Counted from the first letter of the stretch, positions 49,012-62,396 are shown. The stretch is 64,000 nucleotides of DNA from Lithospermum erythrorhizon (GCA_019722365.1 JADFUC010002358.1:744001-808000), one strand, 5' to 3'. Translations and numbers: made by a program. Notes: generated from the letters alone by a model not told the origin.

Positions 49012-49364
49012 TATATTAGACACAACTTGACCACTTTTTTTTATTTCAATTATTATAATGTAATACAAAATATCACAATAATTTATACATTCTTAATAGT
49101 AATTTTTTCGATTAAAAATTATTTTTCAATTTATAATTGAATAATTATCATACACAAAAATTTTAATATGAGGTATTAATTCATTGCATTAAATGGAATG
49201 TACTTATTGTTATGATAAAATTAAAAAATCAAATGCAGATATATCAAATAATTTTGTCTCGTTGATAAATATGTTGAGTATTTTTATATAATTTTAATCA
49301 AGATGTTGAGCAATGAACATAAGCAGAATTAACATATGAAAGTAAAGTTATAGAATTTTTGTGC

Positions 49365-49615
49365 AAAAATTTAAGACTTATTAATTATCAATCATATAGT
49401 GAGTCTTTTTTAAAATTTAAACATTTTTCTACTCAATAAAAAATATTATAATAAGGATAATATAGTAATTAGTAGCAATGAATGGAAGAAACACAACTCA
49501 TTAATTTTTATAATTAGACAAAATTTAAGACTTATTAATTATCAATTGTTATTTGAAATTTTTTAACATTTTAGAAATGTTATGAATAATATAACAGCAT
49601 CAATGAATGTATTTA
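49365..49615 (+). repeat. Imperfect tandem repeat, period about 154 bp
   Basis: The block AATTTAAGACTTATTAATTA followed by TCAAT occurs near 49369 and again near 49523. Both copies then run into A+T-rich text ending near GCAATGAATG / CATCAATGAATG. The block near 49446-49515 (TAATAAGGATAATATAGTAA, GGAAGAAACACAA) also resembles the sequence just after the Helitron end at 57.46-57.73 kb. Confidence 0.55.
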
Positions 49616-52430
49616 ATAATAAAAAATGAGAAAATATCTTTTATTGTCGGTTTCTAGATACAATATAATTGTTAGCTATTTATGTGATTCCAATATACAA
49701 TACATACGACATTACTTGTTAGTTAGCCTAATATCTCGCAGACAATCTACCTCCTTTCGCTGCATAAAGCATAACTCACGAATGCCATTATCCACACATT
49801 ACTTCCATAACAACAAAACATGCTATTTTTCCACCAATGTAGTACCACAGAGTATAAAAAGTGGATCGCGCGTGTATTTTCACGGATGGTCGCTGAACCG
49901 ACCAAGGCAGATTTCACGCGACATACGCTCATGAACTGTTGGGTTTCATAACAATTGGGTCCTTCATTTCCATGCAATGTAATTTCGCCCAACATATTTT
50001 TCTGCATTTATGATTTCGCCTTAATTATTCATTAAAACCAGATGATGACGCACCATCTAATTAACTTCACCCTTTAGCTCATAATTTGACACCTCATAAT
50101 CCTAATATTAATTGTAGACGTAATTTACTCCTTCATTCCAGTTTCCTAGACATAATATCTACTTGTAATCTAGAAGTTTTCCAATTCAACAATTCAAATT
50201 ATTATTCAATTCATATTTATGGTTTAGTTCATACGGTTCATCCTTGTTTCGATGCTCATCATACGAGTTCTTCAATTCAAATTTCATTTATTCATTAATT
50301 TTACTATGTTAAATTCATGCCTTTTTTTTATTTTGTTGTCGTGATATTTTATAATTTTGTATTTTATTTCAGAAATTCAATAGAATCGTAAAATTGATAT
50401 TGTATTTTGTCTACTTAATGTCAAAAGTTAAAATTATTTTAACTTATATATACCCATTGTAATGTCATAAAGATGTTAAATTTCAGTTTTATGAACAGTA
50501 AATGAAATCATTGTTAAAAATATAGTTTTAAGAATTTGAAATATGCAGAATGTAACTGGAAGCTTCTCCATTTTTTTATTTTGATATATATTTGTACATT
50601 AACCTTGAATATTTTATTAATTATGAATAGCACTATTTATTATATTGTTTATGTCATTTAAAGAATAGTATATTCTCGTCTTTGCCTTATCCTTTATCCC
50701 TTATCCAAATTCAATGGAAAATAGTGGATATGTATGACAATATACATTCTCGCAAATAAGCGAAATGGAAAATTAATTATTATGTCTAGCAAGATGGTCA
50801 ATATTGAATTCCACCAATTATATTATTGTTTATAGCATACATTTGTAAAGCATTTTGCCTAAGGAAAGACAAGTTCAAGGAAGCAAGTTTGGTGTGCAAA
50901 TACAGGCGAGATTGCTAACTCGTCAATAATGTCCATCTTAAACTACTTGCATGCGTGTGTGTATTTTATTTCTTCATATGAACTACTAAAAGTAGAATGT
51001 TGAAGATGTGTCTACCTTATTACATTTTAAGCTTACATGATCCTATCTTACTGTGTTTATTTCTCGATTATCACAGCCGCAGCCTCTCGGTCTTGAAAAT
51101 AACATACATTCAGCATCTGGGAAGTTAAGAAACAAACAGCTGAGTAATTATCTCAATATGTTATATTACGCTTATACACATTTATTTTAAACATTTACAT
51201 ATGTACGTGATTTTTTTTCATTTATGTTAGCTGGAGAAAGTGTTCAAGACACAGATTCTTATCTATTCCTCATTTTAGATTGTTCACGTTTAACTCAGAT
51301 AATCATTTCGCTACTATAGTATCATCGACTAAACGTAAAAAAGGAGAAGATCCAAACTATATATTTTACTTATTATGAAGCAATGGATAAAGAATCTAAT
51401 ATTTAAGAAATAGTATCTGGACACAGTTGCCTTAAAACCTTTTACAAATGATTTGATGTTAATAATAATATATTTATATGTATAATTTTACACTCGATAT
51501 AATCTCATTTTAAGAATAGACAGATCAACAAGCAATATGATAAAATAATATCATGCAAACTTATTAAAAGGAAATTATTTTCTAAACTTATATAATTCCA
51601 ATACTAAAAATATGATAAAATAAATGAATAAGAAAAAGAACTAATTTACGAACAACCTAAACAAAGATGCTATCAATGTATCTACCTAAGAGAACTTCGG
51701 TAGGTATTCTATGTGAATATGTACTATTTTAAAATTTAAATTAAAACTAAATAAATTCAAACTAAATTAACGCACCTATAGTAATAAAATATTTACATGT
51801 TAACCGCCTTACAAATCTAAAAAAGAAAAAGAAGACATCTGAAATTGGCCAATGAGTAGCAGTGCTAATACAACTGAAGTCCATCCGATGCTCGACAAGG
51901 TACATTTTCATTTGAGAAACTAAAATGGAACATTTAAATAGTGTATCATTGTAGCATAACCTTAATCTGATTTCATTTTCTTTTACAGTTGCCAAATTGT
52001 GACCAAAATATTTCTTCTATCAATGATATACCGTCATCTGCAAATCAACATGTATTTCATGCCTCTGTATTAACATCTTTGATTTACGCTCGGGCCATTT
52101 AAACGATGCCGCTGACAGCATCGCCTTACGTATATTAATAATCGTATTTTGAATATGGCTTAATTATTTCGCTACTGAAAGTGATATTGTTACTATGATT
52201 GAACTTATCAGCAGTATTGGCAATACTTAAAAGAACATTTGAAACCGTGAATAACACAATTCCCCGCGAACTGGTGACTTAATTCTCCCAAAGATTTCTC
52301 CGTGCAAATATCAAGTGAGCTTAGCAAATTTGTGATAAGTGAGATCGAATAATGCCGCGCCGGAGGCCTGGATTGTTTTAGCGTGAGTCGAGAATTCCAA
52401 GAATACTTTTAGTCTAACCTGACATCGCAT
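49616..52430. other. Spacer upstream of the Helitron coding remnants
   Basis: No gene was recognised. Part of it (about 51.8-52.4 kb, more G+C-rich) is probably the 5' section of the Helitron, whose start could not be fixed. Frames at 49626-49934 and 49747-50007 overlap on opposite strands and lack support. Confidence 0.35.
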
Positions 52431-52431
52431 C

Positions 52432-55400
52432 ATGAAAGGTCGGAAGGAGTTTCAAAACATGATTCGAACTTACAATAATCATTTGCTTACAACACCGTAT
52501 AACACGCGATTTACAAATATCAACGGGGTTAGACGCGGAATTTACACAAACAAAAGCAAGGCCGATAATAATTATTATTTGAACGATCTATCACCTCAAG
52601 ATGCTATTAAAAAATGACAGTATTCAGCTTCTACTTCTATGATCCGCATCGTTTCAAATGTATTGACGACCTTCTGTATTGTGATCCATCTATCAGAGAA
52701 ATCGTCAAGTATATTTCGATCCCAATCCATATCTCGCACTCCTTTAAGCACGCATCGAGCCTCGACAACATGTATCAATACCACATCAGGCTTAGGATTA
52801 AACCAACATCTATCGAGGTCATGGAATATGGATGTGAGGACTAGAGGCCGGCTGGGCTTAACTCTGCCGCGGCCTAACTTCGAAATGCTGACACGAGTAT
52901 ATACTAAACGGTAGCGAGTCATAGAGCGCAAACACTACCACGGGCGCTTAGCGATCCATCAAGTAAAGACGTATTAATCTTTCCAAATGGTGAACCGAGA
53001 TGGCATTGCAAATACACGGAGTTGGATGTTCAAGAATAAAAAGAAAAAAGGCTCGAGAGCACAATACGTATGACTTCACATTCAATATATTAGCAAACGA
53101 ACAAAGAGGTACGCGACGCCTCAACTATATTATTAACTTAGTACTCTATATGTAAATTAATTATTTGAAGTTCCCTGACCCTAATTATAACTATTGTTAT
53201 ATTCAGCTCACAGCACGTATATCGACTTTCTATGGCGCGCGCGCTAAATTCCATCGAGACAAAATCGAAACCGCAAGCGAAAAAACAACCGGGCCAGGTA
53301 GAGTAGCTATGTGTACAAATCTGGGCACGCGTGAACACTGGTCTTATATTGTCGTTCGAGATTATTCCAGCAATATAGTGGACACATGTATATCAAAATT
53401 GAATCAACGGTGGTGATTTCGAGAAACAAACTGTAAAAAAACCGTGAGGCGAAGACACGCGCGTGTTGATAGCCAGAATTTCAGGAGTTCTCGGCTGAGG
53501 AAAGGTTTAAGGGGGAGTGTATCCGTCCCACATCTTTATAGCGGCCCGTAGATACAGACAACCGTTATTTAGACTCAATGACACTTGTACAAGAATTTGG
53601 CAGACCAGACATCTTCCTCACAATGACGTGGAATCCAAATTGGCCGAAATCGTGAACTACGAAGGTGGCGAAGAATCTCAGAATAGACCCGGGATTTAGC
53701 AAATGGTTGTTCAAGGCAAAACTGAGTATTCTCAACGATAGGGACCAAGGAAAGGATATATATTTAAGCAGAATTTTAGTAGTACATGCCACACTCCAAA
53801 AGCGAAGCCGCGCCTCATGCTCATTTTTCATTATTTTTGTGCTCACAATCAAGCATACCTACGACGCATATGATAGATTGTGTCTCGCTTGAACTACTAG
53901 ACAAGAAAAAAGATCCCTATCTATATAAATTAGTCAAATTATATAATGATTTATGGTCCATGCGAAATGAATCCTCGAAAATATTTGCACGATGGGACGG
54001 CCACGTAAAGCAATCATTATCCAAAGGATTATGCAGAATACAATTAGCAGCGGCAAAGGAAGGTCCCTATTTATCGACAAAGTAATGATGAAAGGGACGG
54101 GCAAAGTCGGGGGCCATATCCTCGACAACAAATCAGTTATAATTGCATAATGCAAAGTTATCGGGTCGAATTTGATCAAGTACATAAATGTTGAAATCAT
54201 TGTGGATATCGTAGTCATGAAGTATCTCTACAAATACATTCACAAAGCGGTACGATAGTCTTGTTTCCGCATACCTGCATGCTCCCCGGTTCCACATCAT
54301 GAAATATCTGGACCAAACGCAAAGGGCGCCACCAAGCATAAAATAAGGGATATATTGGGCTTCACCGAACTGAATGTTCCCCGCTTGGGTTGTGCAACTA
54401 TAAGTTTATCTACCTAATTTCCATACAATGCGCTTGAAGATGATGCGTATTTGAAGATATCAGCACGGGAGCAAGATTGAAACGAACTATGTTAACCGAA
54501 CTTTTGAAACTAATCGCATGCATCCCGATGCAAAGAAATAAAATCTACTCTATAAAAACTTCAAATATTATGCGTAGAACACACAATGGAGAGTAATGGA
54601 CAACAAGGAAAAAGTCATGACGTAAGTGTGATTATGTGTTGTCAATCCGCTTGAAAATGAGATATTACCTATTGCAATTTAAAATTCGCAATGCCCAACA
54701 TCATCGAGACTTATCGATGTTTGGTGGAAAAATTGTGTGAATCGTCTCCAAGAAGCTGCTCACAAAAGAGGACTCCTCCACAATGATGATGACATAGACA
54801 AACTATGGAAGATGCATCAATATATCGAATGCTTCGCCGAATTACGCCCGTTATTTGCCACATCAAGCATATTACCGCAAGCCCTGATCCAAAAAGTTAT
54901 TTAATCATCTTTATGATCACATGGCGTAAGTTTCAGAGTGCAAAAGCAACTAAACCATTCGACCTAACATACCGCATAAAGTTTTACAACGAGCGAATGA
55001 CACGCTGAAACCTCGGGGAGAGACATCAATGATCAGACCGGGTGTCTTTCAACCATTTCTACAACATATCAACGATACAATGCGGAAAATAGCCTGAAAA
55101 GAACATTCCAATACCGGAGGAAGACTTATATGCCATCAATCGCCAACGCAGAACAAAAAAGGCCTTTTGATATCATATTCAATTCAGAATGACAAATACG
55201 TGGAGTTTTTCATTGATGTATCTAGCTTTTATGTGCAAAAGTTTATACAAAGCGTTATTGGCACATATTCGGGTCAAAGGGTTCATAGCACTTATAGTCG
55301 CTTTCCATCGTGCATAAGTATCTTCTCGTGTTTTTAGAGGTCGGATCTATTACACCGATGAAGATTCCCATTTACGGAGGTCCAAGTGAGTAAACGTCAA

Positions 55401-57454
55401 ATCTCATACCAAAGCAGTGGAGAACTTATAAGAACACGAGGATCATTATTTGGATGCAAGCACCAACGGCCGACAACTGCGGATACATGCTCTCAAAACA
55501 AGTCATTTTGATGATCTATGTGAAACGAGGAACCTTGGTGGAAAGTTACTTGTATTTACGCGACTTTCGCCAAAGTACCTTTCTATAGCCAGTGAGGTGT
55601 AATTGAAAAACAGGGTAGAAGTAAGTATTGTCACCATAGTTACGGGAATACTTTATTAAGTTGAAGCACTGACAACACGGTAGAGCAAGAAACGAATTCC
55701 TTGATTCGTTGATTTTCCTCAATGAATAAAAGCAGCAACCCAACCTCCGCAAACGAAAGCATGATCAAATTCCAAATCCTATGTTAATACCATACACAAC
55801 ACTGGAGCAATCAATCGAATACTTAATTACATATATGTATCTCGCATTTAATCTTTTCCGTGAATTTCCTTTTGAAGTTTTATTTGGTAGGATAATCTAG
55901 AGTGTCGAAATGAATTCATCAATTTATTTAAAGAGTAAGCTCATCAATAGAATTCTGCAGCAAGTATATACCAAGGATCACTGAGCTAAGGACCTTATCG
56001 ATCAGTGGGATTATGCCACCGAATGCCTCTGAACTAAAAGAATTACCATATCATGATTAGGCATCAAAAAATTATCCAATATTTGAGGAACATAAACCTT
56101 CAAGGTTTATGTAAATTTGTAATGAGACTACATGTAAACAACACTAATTTAGTCGGGTGCTATCATCGCTACAGCCGCTTTAAAGAAAATCATGCTTGGA
56201 GCACCAACGATTCCTTTTGTAACCAAGTCCATCGGATAACAAATATTTAATTCCTTGAAGAGGCTTATTACGCTTTGTGCTTCGCTATGACTATTAACAA
56301 AGCACAGCGTCAAACACTTCATCAGGTCAGCTCAGATGCAAGGACGTCTCTATTTTTTTCACGCCAACTATATATGTCAGCGCTTAGAGCAAAAACAGAG
56401 AAAATGTCAAAGTTTTGATCATCTCACCTATCTCGACCGACTCAGAACCAAGTACAATCTAACGCCAGATAATGAAGTTCTCGGCCAAAGCTTAGCCCCG
56501 AACTAACATTTTGACATGATTCCTTTTGAGTAGGATTTTTTTACTATATAGGTTATACAATAAAAATGGCATTATATAGCACTGACAGATAGCTCAACAT
56601 GCAATGCTCTTTTGCTTCTTCACATTATATTTTTTATGTTTTGCTCTTTTGCTTCTTCATATTATATTTTTGATATTTTGCATCACCTTTTTTGCTGTGG
56701 GATCTGACATTAAGCTTATCTGCTATATAATGACCATTTTCTTTCTTTTGATTATATGTGTCTTTTGATTGTTCTTTTATGCAAATGAGTGAAACTTTTT
56801 GAATGTAAACTTACCTGCCACTTCATCTAACAGGTCCATCAGTGTTAAACTTCTACATGTTGATAATAAAAATATTTAAACCAACGACATCTGATGTGTA
56901 TTATGCTAATTATTTCATGTCTCCATTCCAGATGGCAAGGAGAAGTTTCATGATACCAGATCACTAATGAAATGCGATGACAAGGATCATTGGCGATATA
57001 CCAAAGAATCACATGGAAAAAATTTGAAGCATTTGAGCCACATTTTCACCGACGAAGAGGTACGATAACTTATTTATGTAAATTTACGGTAACTCCACAT
57101 CAAAGAAGAATCTGTCCATGGCTGAAAGTGATGATGCAAATGAAAGCAGCAACTCCAAAGCCTGACCTTGTTTCCTTAGCCACTCTCATTACCTTTTGAA
57201 CTCAATATATGTAATATTATATATACTTGCATTAGACGGATGTCTCCATCTTATATTTTGTCGCCTAGACCATCTTTATATACTTGCATTAGATGGATGA
57301 CTCCATCTTATCTTTTGTGGCTTAGACCATTTTAAACTTAACTATTATGATATATCTTACGAAAATTACTTTATAAATTGCATCTATATAGAGTTAGGCC
57401 TACCATTAAAAAAAAACAAATGTTGCCCATCATTTGACGGACCGTGCTAACTAG
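52432..57454 (+). mobile_element. Decayed autonomous Helitron (Rep/helicase pseudogene and 3' end)
   Basis: Broken + strand frames line up in order with a plant Helitron Rep/helicase protein. About 52456-52600 reads EFQNMIRTYNNH..GVRRGIYT, about 52620-52810 FYFYDPHRF..SLDNMYQYHIRL, and 53596-53649 FGRPDIFLTMTWNPNWPK. The HUH nuclease motif PHAHF is at 53813-53827, with its two His codons within 53816-53824. The two-tyrosine motif KYLYKYIHK is at 54220-54246. For the PIF1 helicase, LRNINLQGLCK lies near 56086 and motif VI YALCFAMTINKAQRQTLHQV at 56269-56328. A likely 3' terminus, CTAG, is at 57451-57454 followed by T, after a G+C-richer stem-like stretch (GACGGACCGTGC). Many stops make it inactive. 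The 5' TC end was not located. Confidence 0.82.
57221..57334 (+). repeat. 57-bp tandem repeat, two copies, near the Helitron 3' end
   Basis: ATATACTTGCATTAGA begins each copy, at 57221 and 57278. The copies share CTCCATCTTAT and TAGACCAT and differ at a few positions. Confidence 0.85.
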
Positions 57455-57467
57455 TATTATAATAAGG

Positions 57468-57668
57468 GAGTCTCATCTTAAGTGCTTACAAAATTTTAAT
57501 AAGCACCGTGCTTACAGAGATTATGGTCATTGGATTAAGTGGTTATATGATCTAACGGTTAGAAAAAAATAAAGGGAAAATAAGTATTTCAAATTGATTT
57601 AAAAACATATAGAAAAATAAGGTAAGCATGATGCTTACAAAATTATTATAAATATCCAAATAAGACTC
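57468..57668. mobile_element. Mutator-type MITE, 201 bp, with perfect 9-bp target duplication
   Basis: The 9-bp direct repeat ATAATAAGG flanks the element exactly (57459-57467 and 57669-57677). The ends are GAGTCTCATCTTAAG and the inverted CCAAATAAGACTC. Inner words GTGCTTACAAAATTTTAATA and GATGCTTACAAAATTATTAT recur on both sides. A 9-bp duplication points to the Mutator superfamily. It sits 13 bp beyond the Helitron CTAG end. Confidence 0.8.
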
Positions 57669-57734
57669 ATAATAAGGGTAATATAATAATTAATAGTATA
57701 AAAGGAAGAAACACAATTCATATTTTTATAAATA

Positions 57735-57820
57735 GGGAATCTTGCATACAATCTCACTTCTTCGCTTGGCTCCACTTAGGGAATCTTGCATACAATCTCA
57801 CTTCTTCGCTTGGCTCCACT
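57735..57820 (+). repeat. Near-perfect 44-bp tandem duplication
   Basis: GGGAATCTTGCATACAATCT and the following 24 bases are repeated directly, at 57735-57778 and from 57779. The two copies are identical over about 42 bases, so the duplication is recent. Confidence 0.92.
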
Positions 57821-57839
57821 TCTTCGCACTTCAAATCTT

Positions 57840-59400
57840 TCGTTGACACCAATGGTTAATAAGAATGATAAATTTTGCATTCTAACACCAAAGTAATGTA
57901 AACATGAACATGATTTCCAATAATACTTATCGAATATTTCAAGCAACTACATACATATTATTGTTCAAATAACTCAGAATCTGATCTATTCTCAACTAAT
58001 AACAATAGCAAAATAATATTTTCAGAATCTTCCATCACAAATTCTTAAGTGCATAATTGTTGAATTACATAAAAGAACTGATGGTCAAGAATATATTAAC
58101 AACAATAATGTATGATTAGGTAACAACCCTCATTAACAACTCATCAGCATATCTAAAGATTCTTCATCATAATCAATCTATTAATAAAATTATACGTAAG
58201 TAACTAAGGACTGTGGACGCGTGTGATTTTTGGATTTCCCAGCAGCCATCCACTGACATCATTACATCAATAATAAACAAAATAAGTACTGTACTATACA
58301 ACTAAACCGTGTCGCCTCAAATGATCTGATTACAAATATTGAGTATACTACTACTCCGTATTATCTAAATAATCTGCCCCCCCTATTTGATTGATCTAAC
58401 GCTGCATTCTTCCATGTTTTTTTCTGTAGGATCACATTGAATAAAAAACACCATCTTCATGGATATAAAATTTGATAGTTTGATTAATTCAGTAGTGTCT
58501 TAATCAACTTGATACTTATATGCCATCAGCTTAAGCAGATAAAAAAAAATCGTTAAAAAACGATCTTAATGATTATCATTCTGCCTCCTAGCATCGGACA
58601 TGCTGGTCAGGTAACCCATCTTAATTAATAATTATTGCAATACAATACATAATTGAGTACTGATTAGGTGGATGAGTATCTTAATTTTTAAGTCAATTCT
58701 CATTACAAATATCATCTCATCAATCAATTAAGTTAGGGCCATTTTCACAAGATACGTTGCAAACTTGCAATACATTTACTACAGTCATAATTTAGATTTA
58801 TAAGAACAAAAAATGGAACTATTGCATTATCCAAAATAACTACGGAGTACTAAAAAAAGCTCAATTATGATTTGTGGTTAATAATCCTTTCTGCATAAGT
58901 TGGAATTTGGTCCATGTGAATGTTAGGTCGCACGTTAATTAAGGATATTATTCATTAATGTTCACAATTTTTATGTACTTAATTACTTTAGTAAAAATGA
59001 TACACATTATCAAAGTGTATCATTATAACATTTGGTACAATTCTAAGAAAAAAAGTTAAAAAGTGTACCAAAATTATTATATGCAACTAATTAAGATGCT
59101 AGTATCAAAATTGCTGAATAAATTTGGCATGTGACACTAAAAGATAAAATAAGCTTATATAGAATTGAAATTAACGATTTTTTTAAGAAAATGGTACGTG
59201 ACACTATCATGTACCAAAGTTTAGTTGTTAAAATATATTATAAAATAATGTAATTTAATTTGCATTTTCTATCATTAATGAACCATTAATGAACAAAAAC
59301 TTTCCACCTTTACGAATGTAAGTATTACGTTGTAACGCGTAGAAGGATTTTATTATTGATAATGTATGCACGCCAGTACAATAATACTCCTTTGGGGAAA
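57840..59400. other. A+T-rich spacer
   Basis: No gene was recognised. A short perfect inverted repeat (ATGATACAC / GTGTATCAT) lies at about 58998-59025. Confidence 0.4.
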
Positions 59401-60620
59401 TCTATCTAGATACAAAGAAAGTTTATCAAACGATTGAGGTTCGACTATCAATCTATTGTTTTCTAAAGGGATCGCCGACCTTAAAGACTGACTTCATTTA
59501 GTCTCGACTCGGGATTACCCAGCTGATTGCTTACCAGCGCGATCCGAAATGACTGATTTGTGTTTGTACCGCTATATGATCCTAAGCCGGATAAAGAGTC
59601 TGACTACCCCAGACTGATCAAGACTACTTCTGACTGACTGACTGATACGGTCCAGGTGCCCAGCCTTGTTCCCGTGATACTACGGACTCGATCTTGGTCT
59701 TTAGATTTGGGCCGGACCGAGACTTGATTTGATACGATCTAGCTCGGGTGTCTTAGCGCCTTGATTCAGACATCGAGACTAAGTTCAAGAACTTAGCAAC
59801 TTATTTACCTTCGCGTTATCCCGTAGATATGCTTGTTACCGCTACAGTAAGATTCAATGCCTTACTCCGCTTTTATTGACAGACAGGGCCATATCCCCGC
59901 CTCGAATTTACTATATGGCCTTAGCAGCCTTAATCTTGTAGCGCTTTTGATTTTAGATCTCGACTTGATCGATTCTCACGCCTTGATGTCAGCTCGAAAT
60001 TATTGCTTTGTGTAGCAATTCAACCCAAATTTTGAATTAGGTGGCCTATTTTAAGAAGTAAGTAAGTTGAAGATTTTTGTGTTCTTCTAAATTCTAGGCT
60101 CTATTTGTTTCAGACAAGCATTTGAACGCTTTTAATGGTTCTATGGTGATTTTGTGATTGTTCACCGAAAATAAACAAATGTTTTTATCGGAGAAATACC
60201 TTCAGAGCTTTTTTTATGCTAAATTATCTCATGAGATTTTTTTATATTTTTTTGGTTGTTGAGGTTGTGAATTTCGGCGGTATTCGGTCTTTCTTCTAAT
60301 CGGCCGATCCACGATCGGTATTTAATTACTTATCTTAAATCACGATTTTGAGGCAAAGATTCGAATCATTGATTTTATGAAAATTACTTTGCCTAAGAAC
60401 ATCATATGGGGTGCCTATTTCATGAAGAAATATAAAGATCCTAGACTTTTCAGTCAAACGCATTTACCATTGACCTTCGAATTTCGACATGTTAAATTCA
60501 CCACAAGAATTGAAACCCTATTTTGGCTTTAAAATTTTGGTTAATTAATATAAAACCCTTATTTTTACTTCAATTAATTTCAGGGACTTAATTTTCGGGA
60601 ACCCTTATTATTTTACACGT
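59400..60620. mobile_element. G+C-richer island, probable decayed LTR-type repeat
   Basis: Composition shifts from the flanks to mixed sequence with many CTCGACT/GACTGA-like words, including a CTGACTGACTGACTGATA run near 59628. No open frame of note and no protein motif are present. It resembles LTR or untranslated retroelement sequence, but no second copy lies in the window and no termini were found. Confidence 0.3.
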
Positions 60621-62396
60621 GTTCGATTTTAGTAGATTTTGAATTGAAACCCTAATCGTGACCTGTACTCGCTTCAATCAATTCAAAATAAATTGAATTG
60701 AATTAAAATAATTAATAAATTTCGACCGTCTAAATACGTACTCCTGAATACTTTAAGTGACTAAATTAGCAATCATGTCCTCCATACGTTGTCAATTTAA
60801 TTTGTGTCAAGTTCAATTGCAAGTTACGTTATATTTTGGTCCGCTTCACTTCATAAGTTGTTATTGTATCAACTCACAATGTATAATGCAATGGATTGAA
60901 CAAATACGTGTTGACTTAATAATGATAATAGTAGTGATGAGTTATTCATGTTCTTCCACGACAACTACTTCTACATAGTAATAATACAATGAGAACGAAG
61001 ATATGATGAATATTAAATTCCATAGAGTATATATATATGCTCATTACATTCTTATTCCATACAGAGTACTACTTCATAAACCAATCAAATTTCTTATAAA
61101 ATTTATCAATTACTATCGTCTCTATTTGTTTATATATAAAGTTATTGTTTTTTAGAATTATTACTTGATAATTAACGCAATAAACAGTAAAATACAGAGC
61201 AATGCAAGGATTTTTATTCAACATCTAATGATCATGCATTGATGCAAGTATTACAGCAATGCTGAAATTGCTATTATCGCTACATCCAAATTTACTCCTC
61301 ACAATTGTAACTTTCACGTTCAAACTAAAAAATGCTTTGTAACAATAATTAGACTATATATGTTTTGTGATAATTGAATTAAACTATTGTTGCTCTATTA
61401 TCTTAATGGTTAAATAATAATGTAGCTGTTCATGGTCCCTTCATGCCACAACATAAATTAATCCAACTCGATCGTCAATTATGATGCACGAAGTAGCTCC
61501 CTCGTGAGGTTAATTAAGATTTAGGGGTCAAATACTTAACTAGAAAAGTATATTTATACTTGATAAATATATTCTTGATTCGTCTCCAGTCGACGTCGAC
61601 GACCAGCAACCTAACCATTTTTGGACTCCGCCAACTAACGGTTACTATTTGTATGTACTCCGTATTTAGCAATTATTTGTTCGATCTTAATGACTTGATA
61701 AGGCGTCTGCTTATGGAGTTATCCGATAGAGATAACATGTTTACAGTACTAAAGCCAACTTAATAAAATAATAAGGATTAAATTGTGCTCTTGAGGTGGT
61801 GGTAGGTATTTAATTGGCTATTTCATATATCAAGCAATTTTTTCTATTCAAACTCGACTTTGATATCAACTGAGCATATATATAATCAATTTGGATTTCT
61901 AAAAGGCGACTATGAAGGGAGTAACAAGTTGCCGGTATTTGTAGATCAAAACGTTGTATAAATCTACAAACATCTTGAATTTTAAAAACTATCAAGTTAT
62001 CGTATCTTCTCGAGTTAGTTCATTACTTGATTTTTCAGGTTTCGAACAATACTTTCTTACTAGTAATCGGGTGAATCGGTCCAATGACAGCCTAAGACTA
62101 ATAAAAATGGAAGTATTGTGGTCTTATAGTTGTTCCTTAATACAATTCCAATGAAGGATTCTATTGGCAAGATTAGTCATATAACGGCCAAAAGAGTTCA
62201 ATTGAAGTCCTACACTCCATAGGACGACTCTTCTTTCGGTGACTAGTGAACTGGTGGGTAGTGGGTACATAACAACATATTCTCCCCAACCATACCATGT
62301 ACAGTATATACCATTCACTTGCTGGAATTGTCCCACTTAACTATATATTATCAACCTGCTTACATTGCATGCCTGTAATTAGAACTGTCTTTCCAC
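60620..62396. other. Spacer and 3' flank of the ClpR gene
   Basis: No gene was recognised. The last few hundred bases before 62397 are probably the 3' untranslated region and downstream region of the ClpR gene. Confidence 0.45.

Larger units (their letters stand above)
44840..49350 (-). repeat. Long dispersed repeat, copy C, inverted relative to 1.0-2.55 kb and carrying later insertions
   Basis: The pieces 44840-45235 and 48105-49350 together match the reverse complement of 1.0-2.55 kb in order. Shared blocks include AAATAACAACTTTAATATAA near 48127, AAAGTGGATTA..ATACCTAT near 48218 and TACTAATTACTAATCA-like text near 48322. The LTR-like element at 45.45-48.0 kb and the MITE at 48342-48592 are absent from copy A, so they look like insertions made after duplication. 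A family A MITE is present in both copies. Confidence 0.6.

Noticed and set aside
49626..50007. Overlapping frames on both strands, about 100 and 86 codons
   Set aside because: They overlap antisense with no splice context or family, and are more likely chance within repeat-derived DNA.
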